A stretch of DNA of 17,071 nucleotides. It comes from Nanobdellota archaeon. GTDB taxonomy: Archaea; Nanobdellota; Nanobdellia; SCGC-AAA011-G17; GW2011-AR17. Both the position numbers and the translations under genes were made by a program. Below the pieces are notes generated by a model. It searched no databases. It saw nothing but the letters and a program-made list of their open reading frames with translations, and was not told where the DNA came from. The DNA is taken from the NCBI GenBank assembly GCA_030018575.1, contig JASEIA010000025.1, positions 1 to 17,071 on the forward strand. Direction: 5' to 3'. Position 1 is the first letter of the stretch. Each line of letters starts with the position of its first letter. Of the stretch, positions 12,401 to 17,071 are shown one piece after another.

Positions 12401-14997
12401 ACAGCCAACCCTTCCCTTGCATCATCGCCGGATAATGCCTCGTCAGTCATTTTTGATTTTTTTATGTAATTGTTGATTACCCTTGTCAAAGCTGTCCTGA
12501 ACCCTGATACGTGAGTCCCGCCTTCAATTGTGTGTATGTTGTTTACATATGAATACTCATTTTCAAGATAGCCGTCATTGTACTGCATTGCAAGCTCTAT
12601 CTGGATATTGCTTTCCTCCTTTGCAAGATAAATAACATCCTCGTGCAGCGGCTTTTTTCCCCTGTTAAGATAGCTGACGAATTCCTTTATCCCTCCCTCA
12701 AACATGAATTCCTGCTTTTTTCCGGTTGCTTCCTCTCTTATGTCTATCTTCAAGCCCCGGTTCAGGAAAGCCAGTTCCCTTACCCTGTTTAGAAGAATGT
12801 CATACTGATAATCCAATGTTGTGAATATTTCCCTGTCAGGCTTGAACCTCACTTCAGTGCCTGTCTCTTCTGTTTTGCCCACGGTTTTTACTTCAGTTAC
12901 AGGCTTTCCTCTTTCATATCTTTGCGTATAGATGTTTCCGTTTCTCTTCACCTTTACTTCAAGCCATTCAGACAATGCGTTAACAGCAGAAACTCCCACG
13001 CCGTGCAATCCTCCTGAAACCTTGTAGCTTTTCTTGTCAAACTTTCCGCCTGCGTGAAGCATTGTCAATACAACCTCAACTGCCGGGCGCTTTTCCTCGG
13101 GATGAATGTCAACAGGAATTCCCCTTCCATTGTCAAAGATAGAGATTGAGCCGTCTGAATGCATTATGACACTGATATGGTTGCAGTGCCCTGCCAGGGC
13201 TTCGTCAATGCTGTTGTGGCAGGCTATTGCCCCATGCCCTGCTATAAAGTTTTCCCCATTTGGAACAGATATGTCATACACCCATTTATGGCTGTAATCA
13301 ATCTCATTTATTTCCTGGATTCTTGACAGCCCTAAATCGCCTTCTATAAATCTTTTAGCCCCTTCTTTCAGCGCAATTTTTCCGTTTCTTTCAAGGCAGC
13401 ATATATTCTTTATAGACAGCCCCTCCTGCCCTTTCTTTATCCTTTGCTTTATGCTCCAATGGGAGTCAGAGACAAATTCTTCATATGGAACATAATTGGA
13501 ATATGAGCTATTGCAGTCCCAGTAAAAGTCAAATCCATAGCTTGTGTTCATTGACTGGATTGAGATTGTTCTTCCGTGCACATCCACAAACAAGCTGGCT
13601 TTTGTGTTTTCAGGGTGCGTTTCCCTTAAAGAATATGTTTTTCCTATGGAAGAAAGAAGGTATTGCATCCCTATCGCCAATTCACGGCTTGAAGTGTTGA
13701 ATGCAAGCTTAATGCTTATGCCTTCCGGGAGCGTGCCTGCTGTTAGGTGCCTCGTGAATATTATCGAAGGGCAGCCGTCCCCTGACAAATATCCCAAAAG
13801 ATATCTTTCTTTCAAATGCCGGCTGACATTGAATATGAGGCTTGGCACTCTCTTTTGAATGCTTCTCCCTCCTGCTTTAAACACATGCTCAAAAAGGAGA
13901 AACAGGAAGCCAGAGTATATCTGCACATTATCTGCAGTTGCATGAGCGGGCTTTCTTGAAGCATTGTAATTAAATACTCTTTTTATCAGGGAAAGCGTAT
14001 AATCTATAAGCCTGTCCTCTTTGCTTGAAAAACTGAACATGAGCGCATTGTGCCTCTGCGAAGCGTCGTGCCTTATGCACCCTTCTGCTGCATAAATCCC
14101 AAGCAGCTCTACAAGCTCGCGGCTTACTTCCAGAAAGGGGCTTATCTGGTGGTTCCTGTTGCCTATGGTGCAATGCTGCTTTATCTTTTGCACGCTTTCA
14201 TTCGAAAGCGCCCTTAGCAGATTAAAAGGCATATAATCATAATTGTGGTAATCATACAGCCTTTGCTTTATCTTTAAAATATTTTTTATCTCTCTTTTTA
14301 TTTGCGGCTCATATACGATGTCCTTAACAGAGTAAAGATAAACAAGGCCCGTCTTGGAAGAGTCAAGCTTCAGAAGCTCGTCTATAATATCAATCGCCTT
14401 TGTTTCAGTTGGCGCGTCCCACGGCTTCCTTGGTATAGCTATTTTATCCCCTGCTTTAAGATTATCACAAGGTATTGCTGTTAATTTCCCGTTGGTATAG
14501 CCAAACAAAGAATGGTAAGGCGTTATTTCCACATATCTCCCGCCTGTAAGCTTTACCCTGTATATCTTGCTGTTTACCTTATGGCGGATAAATGAAAATG
14601 CCTTGGTAAATCTCAGCTTTTGTGTTTCTATGTCAAATGCCATTACCTCAATATTATCTTTATTTTCAACTTTTTCTATTGTTTCGCCTGAATATGCTGA
14701 TTCCTTATTCTTTCTTAAATACGCGTCTATGAATGCGCCTATCTTCGTAATTTGTATCTCATTATTTTCCCTTACAACAAGAGGCATATCATACGTAAGG
14801 CTGTTGTCAATAACCTCGTATGCAAGATGATGAAGCCCTCTTTCGCTGATGTCTCCTATGTACATTGCAGGCCTTTTTCTCACTGCCTCAAGCCCTTTCA
14901 GGACAGTGATGCTGTCAGCTGTGTAGCCTGATTTTTGCTGCTCGCCTTGGTTTTTGCCTGCTTCAGTTCCTGCTTTTTCCGTTCTGTCTTCCGCCAT
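9481..14997 (-). CDS. gyrB: DNA gyrase subunit B precursor containing three inteins
   Basis: ATPase subunit of gyrase, encoded as an 1838-aa precursor. Removing inteins at residues 66-595, 976-1117 and 1187-1705 leaves a 647-aa GyrB of normal size that reads seamlessly through all three junctions. Extein landmarks: a charged low-complexity N-tail (1-24); GHKL ATPase motif YEVIDN with Glu61 (general base) and Asn65 (Mg/ATP); FDNGRGIP (621-628); GGLHGVGVSAVNALS (662-676); transducer; TOPRIM EGDSAGG (Glu969) and MTDAD (Asp1184, Asp1186); C-terminal RYKGLGEMNPEQLW. All three inteins sit inside catalytic motifs, so the enzyme is inactive until each is spliced. The ATG at 14997 follows a GGGAAAT stretch and a long putative leader. 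It is followed directly by gyrA. Protein splicing is inferred from the motifs. Confidence 0.96.
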   Translation of the reverse strand: MAEDRTEKAGTEAGKNQGEQQKSGYTADSITVLKGLEAVRKRPAMYIGDISERGLHHLAYEVIDNSLTYDMPLVVRENNEIQITKIGAFIDAYLRKNKESAYSGETIEKVENKDNIEVMAFDIETQKLRFTKAFSFIRHKVNSKIYRVKLTGGRYVEITPYHSLFGYTNGKLTAIPCDNLKAGDKIAIPRKPWDAPTETKAIDIIDELLKLDSSKTGLVYLYSVKDIVYEPQIKREIKNILKIKQRLYDYHNYDYMPFNLLRALSNESVQKIKQHCTIGNRNHQISPFLEVSRELVELLGIYAAEGCIRHDASQRHNALMFSFSSKEDRLIDYTLSLIKRVFNYNASRKPAHATADNVQIYSGFLFLLFEHVFKAGGRSIQKRVPSLIFNVSRHLKERYLLGYLSGDGCPSIIFTRHLTAGTLPEGISIKLAFNTSSRELAIGMQYLLSSIGKTYSLRETHPENTKASLFVDVHGRTISIQSMNTSYGFDFYWDCNSSYSNYVPYEEFVSDSHWSIKQRIKKGQEGLSIKNICCLERNGKIALKEGAKRFIEGDLGLSRIQEINEIDYSHKWVYDISVPNGENFIAGHGAIACHNSIDEALAGHCNHISVIMHSDGSISIFDNGRGIPVDIHPEEKRPAVEVVLTMLHAGGKFDKKSYKVSGGLHGVGVSAVNALSEWLEVKVKRNGNIYTQRYERGKPVTEVKTVGKTEETGTEVRFKPDREIFTTLDYQYDILLNRVRELAFLNRGLKIDIREEATGKKQEFMFEGGIKEFVSYLNRGKKPLHEDVIYLAKEESNIQIELAMQYNDGYLENEYSYVNNIHTIEGGTHVSGFRTALTRVINNYIKKSKMTDEALSGDDAREGLAVIISLRVPEPQFEGQTKTKLGNSNVKGIVDSMITTSLAQYFGEHPRVARIITEKCVLAAKAREAARKARELTRRKTALSSGSLPGKLADCQESDPAKCEIFLVEGDSAGGCFHGDTKVALADGRNLSFKELVDEHKKGKVNYCYTLDDKNNVMIARIENPRMTKKDAEVIKVVLDNNEEIICTPDHNFRLADGGYAEAKDLLKSMSLAQRKITKKQIKTESVASFGKAVDVYDLEVPGTHNFALAAGVFVHNSAKQGRMREFQAILPLKGKILNVEKARLDKIFANNEITTIIAALGTGITDEFDKKKLRYHKIIVMTDADSVTYDTPIMLYNKKTKDIENWSIGDFIEREIPVADYMVASYNCTTGKLEMREIYSVIKHPLRTKVYRLKTVKGYQAEVTGDHSVYVFENNKATVKEARKLKQGDYLITPNTMPSANKKQTICLSEALYSLSEEDKKKVWLKFNKGALSPIPMTALIDIPIEAWKRIKAIRQSKKIDYKALSKRLGIYHTIFEQWEFKRDNVRPKYGDLLRYLDVVGYDLNKEQFYMHINLHDFETLGLDKTLMGEASLYFGKTYNNFSISYPFDEDMAYLLGFYLGDGCFVPIKHNPNRFAISLHQREKAIYTERLNKCAKRLGFSFIVSKQGNCLHLYFHSFVFRLILARLGLLEDKGKDKFIPNIVFSSQKTVQEGLLSGLLHSDGYIHPKEKRVQYCSTSQRLAEGVLSLFRMQGILPSYEVIPENNKGDRNNSRRYNIYIRCGEVDKIRAVWQFHKRAQELKKELDAQYKFNKNRKDIFKISDDFSALKITKIERLTENHNYVYDISVKGDQNFIGGTGNILLHNTDGAHISCLLLTFFYRYMRPLIEDGNVFLAQPPLYKVKKGRDEYYVYDDETLKQVSRQLGGDVDIQRYKGLGEMNPEQLWKTTMDPENRKLVKVTVEDAMAADTMFSTLMGEDVDARREFIFAHAKDVKNLDV
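9883..11439 (-). mobile_element. GyrB intein 3 (519 aa, LAGLIDADG, Ser1, with an HTH) in TOPRIM motif DAD|TDG
   Basis: Precursor residues 1187-1705. It begins SVTYDTPIML (block A, Ser as first nucleophile). Block B is AEVTGDHSVYV (His1268). It ends VYDISVKGDQNFIGG...LLHN with +1 extein Thr1706. The homing endonuclease has two LAGLIDADG motifs, LLGFYLGDGC (Asp1463) and LLSGLLHSDGY (Asp1563), so it may still be active. Between block B and the first LAGLIDADG motif lies an XRE-like helix-turn-helix (about 1350-1405). Insertion falls exactly after the two metal-binding Asp residues of TOPRIM (MTDAD), before TDGAHI; bacterial GyrB usually has Val where Thr is the +1 residue here. Terminal residues resemble intein 1, suggesting a distant common origin. 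Confidence 0.95.
10783..10950 (-). other. Helix-turn-helix domain inside GyrB intein 3
   Basis: Precursor residues about 1350-1405 read like a Cro/XRE-type DNA-binding domain: IKAIRQSKKIDYKALSKRLG then FEQWEFKRDNVRPKYGDLL, with the characteristic QWE...R spacing and a following YLDVVGYD helix. It lies in the endonuclease region rather than in the splicing domain, so it probably contributes to recognition of the homing site. Confidence 0.65.
11647..12072 (-). mobile_element. GyrB intein 2 (142 aa mini-intein) in TOPRIM motif EGDSAGG|SAKQGR
   Basis: Precursor residues 976-1117. It begins CFHGDTKVALADGR (Cys1), block B is IICTPDHNF (His1051), and it ends VYDLEVPGTHNFALA then AGVFVHN, followed by extein Ser1118. 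The sequence and insertion site match the well-known Synechocystis GyrB intein, which also splits EGDSAGG from SAKQGR. At 142 aa it has only the Hint splicing fold and no LAGLIDADG motif, so it is a natural mini-intein that can splice but not home by itself. Confidence 0.95.
13213..14802 (-). mobile_element. GyrB intein 1 (530 aa, LAGLIDADG, Ser1) in ATPase motif EVIDN|SIDEALAG
   Basis: Precursor residues 66-595. Block A is SLTYDMPLVV (Ser1), block B is VEITPYHSLF (His162), and the C-terminal blocks are VYDISVPNGENFIAGHGA then IACHN, with +1 extein Ser596. Two LAGLIDADG motifs are seen, LLGIYAAEGC (Glu305) and LLGYLSGDGC (Asp407), both with the catalytic acid retained. It interrupts the GHKL ATP-binding motif directly after the Mg-coordinating Asn (E. 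coli Asn46 equivalent). Joining the flanks restores YEVIDNSIDEALAGHC exactly, which fixes the boundaries to the residue. Confidence 0.95.
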
Positions 14998-15042
14998 ATT
15001 TCCCGCATATTCCTTTCTATTTTGCCTGTATTTTCTTATGAA

Positions 15043-15089
15043 AAAACACCCCTAAAATTGTCTGTTTGTCAAGAAAATGCCGGTGTTTT
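15043..15089 (-). other. Possible pseudoknot pairing in the gyrB leader
   Basis: The loop of the 12-bp hairpin contains GGTGTTTT on the plus strand (15082-15089), exactly complementary to AAAACACC at 15043-15050, outside the hairpin on the gyrB side. The overlapping TTTTAG/CTAAAA pair (15086-15091, 15052-15057) offers a competing register. Such loop-to-flank pairing is the geometry of an H-type pseudoknot. Confidence 0.35.
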
Positions 15090-15107
15090 AGTGCTGCATT
15101 TTCTTGA
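15069..15107. repeat. Perfect 12-bp inverted repeat, 15-nt loop
   Basis: TCAAGAAAATGC (15069-15080) is the exact reverse complement of GCATTTTCTTGA (15096-15107). It lies between the gyrB TATA box and the gyrB start. Confidence 0.8.
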
Positions 15108-15114
15108 GCAAGCC

Positions 15115-15138
15115 AGAAATTTTGACGCCAAAATTTCT
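15115..15138. repeat. Perfect 10-bp hairpin with a 4-nt loop
   Basis: AGAAATTTTG (15115-15124) and CAAAATTTCT (15129-15138) are exact reverse complements around the loop ACGC. It is 8 bp from the neighbouring 12-bp inverted repeat and near the expected gyrB transcription start. Confidence 0.8.
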
Positions 15139-15166
15139 CAGCATTTCAACATGAAAAACGAATCTG

Positions 15167-15176
15167 TATTTATATA
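15167..15176 (-). promoter_or_regulatory. TATA box upstream of gyrBA
   Basis: TATATAAATA on the minus strand, the strongest TATA-like sequence in the intergenic region, about 170 nt before the gyrB ATG. A second weaker A+T element and a dyad, TTATAC-GGC-GTATAA (15210-15224), lie just upstream and could be a regulator site. Confidence 0.6.
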
Positions 15177-15234
15177 CCTTTCTATGCTATAAAACCTCGT
15201 TTTCAAGGCTTATACGGCGTATAAAGGCAGTTTA

Positions 15235-15312
15235 GAAAAACGTGAAAAAATGCTTTTTAAACCGGAAAAACGCCTGAAAAAGCCCCTCACAATTCACTGG
15301 AAAATGCCTTTT
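15235..15312 (-). terminator. Multiple U-tract terminator region of the HD-domain gene
   Basis: Starting right after the stop codon at 15313-15315, the minus strand carries at least four runs of five or six T (for example GGCTTTTTC, GCGTTTTTCC, GCATTTTTTC, CGTTTTTC). Repeated oligo-T without a strong hairpin is a common archaeal termination signal and would insulate gyrB from this gene. Confidence 0.55.
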
Positions 15313-15912
15313 TCACACCAGTATGCTGTTTTTGAAGAGGAGGGTTATAATCTCGTCCATTCCAGGCCTTTCCTGCATTATTATCTGCACCTTGCTGCCT
15401 GCAGGATGCACATAGCTGTCGTGCCTCTGCATTGAGTCATTGCAGTCAATAACCCCGAGAAGCTTTGCATATTCTTCTATTGCTTCCATATCAAATCCCA
15501 GCGGATTCACAGGCATTGGAAGAGCTTCAGGATAAGACCTTTTGCAGAACTTGTGGTGCCTTAACAGGACTTCAGCCTCAAACGGGAATTCATCCTTAAC
15601 CATTGCATAACCTTCAGCAGGGTGCGCCTGCATAACCCTGTATTCCTCATCGCTGAAAGGCACGCTCCTGCCAAGAATCTCAATAGGGGTTTTCAGCTTT
15701 CCAATGTCATGAAAAATGCCTGAGAAGAACATTTGCTTTTCATCATAGCCTAGAAAGCGTGAAGCCTCAATGCACTTAAGCCCTGTCTGCAGGCAGTGCA
15801 GGTAAGTTGGAGAGTGATAATCCATCAGCCGTGAAAGCAGGGCATTTGCTGCCTGTTTCTTTCCGGGCTCAAGCTGTTCCATCATTTGAAGCATGTCGTC
15901 TTCAAGCGCCAT
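15313..15912 (-). CDS. HD-domain metal-dependent phosphohydrolase (degenerate HD-GYP-like)
   Basis: 199 aa with a classic HD-superfamily metal site: His39 (YLHCLQTG), the His68-Asp69 pair in FHDIGKLKTP, His97 in HPAEGY, HH at 119-120 and Asp156 in GVIDCND. The HDIGKLKTP and HPAEGY spacing resembles HD-GYP cyclic-di-GMP phosphodiesterases, but the GYP loop is replaced by FCKRSYPEALP, so cyclic-di-GMP activity should not be assumed. A nucleotidase or other phosphohydrolase role is likely; the substrate is unknown. The start at 15912 fits a TATA box (15935-15941) 22 nt upstream and a leaderless message. It lies between gyrB and the HEPN/MNT pair but appears to be its own transcription unit. Confidence 0.85.
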   Translation of the reverse strand: MALEDDMLQMMEQLEPGKKQAANALLSRLMDYHSPTYLHCLQTGLKCIEASRFLGYDEKQMFFSGIFHDIGKLKTPIEILGRSVPFSDEEYRVMQAHPAEGYAMVKDEFPFEAEVLLRHHKFCKRSYPEALPMPVNPLGFDMEAIEEYAKLLGVIDCNDSMQRHDSYVHPAGSKVQIIMQERPGMDEIITLLFKNSILV

Positions 15913-15934
15913 GAAATAGGATATTTATTGCAGG

Positions 15935-15941
15935 TATTTAA
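15935..15941 (-). promoter_or_regulatory. TATA box of the HD-domain gene
   Basis: TTAAATA on the minus strand within ACAAACCCTTAAATACCT, nearly the same sequence and spacing as the HEPN promoter (ACAAACATTTAAATACCT). The shared upstream ACAAAC may be the BRE side. Confidence 0.65.
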
Positions 15942-15960
15942 GGGTTTGTTTTGAATACAA

Positions 15961-16542
15961 TCATAAAAAGCTGCCTTGTTTCCTGTATTCAGGCAGCAGC
16001 TCATAGCGCCTTGTTTCAAAGTCTATGTCCCATGTCTTTAAGAACTCCTCAAACCGTTCGGAATTCTCAAGAGGCACTATTACAATCGCTCTTGAAACGC
16101 GGGTAGATTTGGTTTCTTCGGAAACTGCCTTAAGCCCGCGGGAGAACTGCACCCTTTGGACAGGGCTCAATGAAGTCAGGGCATATTTGTAAAGCTTGCA
16201 CGGCGCAATGCCATACGCTTCCCTCAAAAACGCGCCCCTTGAAACGCTGAATCCGCTTGTAATGACTGACAGCCAAACCTCTGAATAAATCTCTTTCAGG
16301 GTAAACACAGTAAAATCCGCCTTAAGCCCCTGCAGATTTTTCAATATTTCCTTCTCTATTTCGTTAATTAAGCTTTCGTCTTTCCTGCAAACAAGAAGCG
16401 CAACATCCATGTCTTTCGGCTTTGATTTCCCTTTTACAAAAGAGCCGAAAAAGATTATGTCCTCCAAGAGTTCATACTTTTTCAATAATGGCCTTAAGCT
16501 TTGGCTCCAGCTTTTCAGTTTTTCCAACATCTCTGATTGCAT
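15961..16542 (-). CDS. MNT-type nucleotidyltransferase, predicted antitoxin of the HEPN partner
   Basis: 193 aa. The N-terminal half is a minimal nucleotidyltransferase: IIFFGSFVKGKSKPKDMDVA with the GS motif at 33-34, Asp44 and Asp46, and a third acidic residue at Asp76 (LKADFTVF). In characterised HEPN/MNT systems the MNT protein inactivates the HEPN RNase by transferring AMP groups to a Tyr near its active site, and that role is inferred here. The C-terminal ~90 residues (from APCKLYKYALTSLSPVQRVQ) form an additional domain that is not recognised. The frame overlaps the 3' end of the HEPN gene by 71 nt (59 nt if the Met at residue 5 is used), so translation is coupled. The overlap seems real, because the fold needs about 25 residues before the GS motif. 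Confidence 0.8.
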   Translation of the reverse strand: MQSEMLEKLKSWSQSLRPLLKKYELLEDIIFFGSFVKGKSKPKDMDVALLVCRKDESLINEIEKEILKNLQGLKADFTVFTLKEIYSEVWLSVITSGFSVSRGAFLREAYGIAPCKLYKYALTSLSPVQRVQFSRGLKAVSEETKSTRVSRAIVIVPLENSERFEEFLKTWDIDFETRRYELLPEYRKQGSFL

Positions 16543-16840
16543 TTTTTAACCCCTCGCAGCTTTCCTTGCCAGAAGGCTTGAGATATGTGTCTGTATATGT
16601 CTTGAACACCTTGTCAACGATAAGATAAACAGCAGGCAAATGCCTTTGCAGTATGCGAAACCTTTCTGAATGGTCCTCAGGCAGCTTCAGGCTTTTGGAG
16701 GCAATTAAGTAATCGCATATGGAAAACAGCGCCTTTGAAAAAAGGATAAGCGCATTCTTATAGCGCCCAGAGTTATATTCACTTTCTCCGCCGCCCAATT
16801 CTTCAATAATGCTTTCCCTTAATACTTCAATTGTATTCAT
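16472..16840 (-). CDS. HEPN-domain protein, predicted RNase toxin
   Basis: 122 aa from ATG at 16840, all predicted alpha-helical. The start of the HEPN fold is seen in SGRYKNALILFSKALFSICD and the RNase signature Rx4-6H in RILQRH (Arg62, His67). HEPN proteins with this motif are ribonucleases, typically toxins in pairs with MNT nucleotidyltransferases; here the MNT gene follows with overlapping frames. The frame is open up to an ATG at 16909, but a TATA box at 16863-16870, 23 nt upstream of 16840, favours the shorter leaderless version, MNTIEVLRESI. The upstream region carries four copies of a 15-bp motif, probably operator sites. Family assignment rests on motif, helical pattern and partner. 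Confidence 0.75.
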   Translation of the reverse strand: MNTIEVLRESIIEELGGGESEYNSGRYKNALILFSKALFSICDYLIASKSLKLPEDHSERFRILQRHLPAVYLIVDKVFKTYTDTYLKPSGKESCEGLKNAIRDVGKTEKLEPKLKAIIEKV

Positions 16841-16862
16841 GCTGTTATAAAGGAGCATTAGG

Positions 16863-16870
16863 TATTTAAA
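16863..16870 (-). promoter_or_regulatory. TATA box of the HEPN/MNT operon
   Basis: TTTAAATA on the minus strand, 23 nt from the ATG at 16840. The nearest copy of the 15-bp repeat (16875-16889) starts 5 bp upstream of it, close enough to interfere with TBP/TFB binding. Confidence 0.65.
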
Positions 16871-16874
16871 TGTT

Positions 16875-16989
16875 TGTTTTTTGTTAACAAAAGAGGGCAA
16901 TAAATGCATTATCTGTTATTAAAAAACAGGATAGTTGTTTTTTAGTAACAATAAATATAAAATAATAGCCTAATTGTTATTAAAAAACA
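16875..16989. repeat. Four copies of a 15-bp motif, consensus TGTTAYTAAAAAACA, alternating orientation
   Basis: Copies: 16875-16889 (minus, TGTTAACAAAAAACA), 16914-16928 (plus, TGTTATTAAAAAACA), 16936-16950 (minus, TGTTACTAAAAAACA) and 16975-16989 (plus, TGTTATTAAAAAACA). Starts are 39, 22 and 39 bp apart, so the array is two minus/plus pairs offset by 61 bp, as if a 61-bp unit had been duplicated and diverged between the motifs. It sits between the end of the next gene and the HEPN TATA box. Best guess: operator array of the HEPN/MNT operon. Confidence 0.75.
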
Positions 16990-16998
16990 ACAAAGAAA

Positions 16999-17071
16999 TC
17001 AATAATCCATTATTTTTTTCTTCAGCTCTTCCAGAAAAAGCCCCCACTGCGGTCTTTGCGTTCTCGGCAGG
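16999..17071 (-). CDS. C-terminal end of an unidentified gene (continues beyond the window)
   Basis: The minus frame entering from the right edge is open and ends at TGA (16999-17001) with LPRTQRPQWGLFLEELKKKI then MDY, which has the look of a genuine amphipathic C-terminal helix. Other frames here are less protein-like. Too short to assign a family. It would be transcribed toward the HEPN/MNT operon and ends 10 nt before the repeat array. Confidence 0.4.
   Translation of the reverse strand, partial: LPRTQRPQWGLFLEELKKKIMDY

Larger units (their letters stand above)
14998..15166 (-). promoter_or_regulatory. Putative long structured leader of the gyrBA mRNA
   Basis: If transcription starts about 25 nt after the TATA box at 15167-15176, gyrB has a leader of about 150 nt, unlike the leaderless genes around it. 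The leader would fold into two perfect hairpins (15115-15138 and 15069-15107) and contains a loop complementary to sequence further downstream. There is no good Shine-Dalgarno site; AAAGG and GGGAAAT lie near the ATG. It contains no ORF. Confidence 0.45.

Noticed and set aside
9481..14997. gyrB frame read as a fusion with unrelated C-terminal domains or as a gene with introns
   Set aside because: Each insert has paired N- and C-terminal intein motifs and the flanks rejoin exactly at GyrB motifs in frame; no stop codon or intron signal is needed.
16875..16989. CRISPR array at the four-copy repeat
   Set aside because: The units are 15 bp, alternate in orientation and have unequal spacings, and there are no cas genes; this fits protein-binding sites instead.

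Overview
The window looks like a piece of an archaeal chromosome, most likely a DPANN-type lineage (Woesearchaeota/Pacearchaeota-like); this is an inference. Support: several genes start 23-28 nt downstream of a clear TATA box with no Shine-Dalgarno site, as in leaderless archaeal transcripts (lysS, the RM enzyme, the small membrane protein, the HTH-nucleotidyltransferase, the HD protein, HEPN). Spacing is tight, and bacterial-type genes (gyrB-gyrA, class II LysRS) sit beside small HEPN/MNT and zinc-ribbon proteins. No rRNA, tRNA or CRISPR was recognised.

Layout. 1-202: the 3' end of a carbamoyltransferase gene, probably with a frame break. 197-994 (-): a KsgA-type rRNA dimethyltransferase, divergent from class II lysyl-tRNA synthetase (1196-2668, +). 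2669-3129: an accessory patch with a zinc-ribbon ORF, a tiny Cys-rich ORF and several inverted repeats. 3130-5457 (+): a strikingly A+T-rich single-chain restriction-modification enzyme (PD-(D/E)xK-like nuclease, N6-adenine methylase, target-recognition domain). 5582-5947 (+): a 5'-truncated ORF of unknown function. On the minus strand, reading downstream from 7018: a winged-helix/nucleotidyltransferase protein, a frame-broken small ORF, a membrane-anchored 96-aa protein and a 26-33-aa micro-ORF.

7062-14997 (-) is a gyrB-gyrA operon. gyrB is the centrepiece: its 1838-codon frame holds three inteins (530, 142 and 519 aa), each inside a catalytic motif. Removing them leaves a normal GyrB of 647 aa. 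The two large inteins start with Ser and carry LAGLIDADG endonuclease motifs; the third also carries a helix-turn-helix. The middle one is a mini-intein without endonuclease. The 315-bp region upstream of gyrB has a TATA box about 170 nt before the start codon and two perfect long hairpins whose loop could form a pseudoknot.

15313-15912 (-) is an HD-domain phosphohydrolase. 15961-16840 (-) is an overlapping HEPN/MNT pair, very probably a toxin-antitoxin module. Four copies of a 15-bp motif in alternating orientation, at 39/22/39-bp spacing, lie just upstream of its TATA box. The window ends in the C-terminus of another minus-strand gene.
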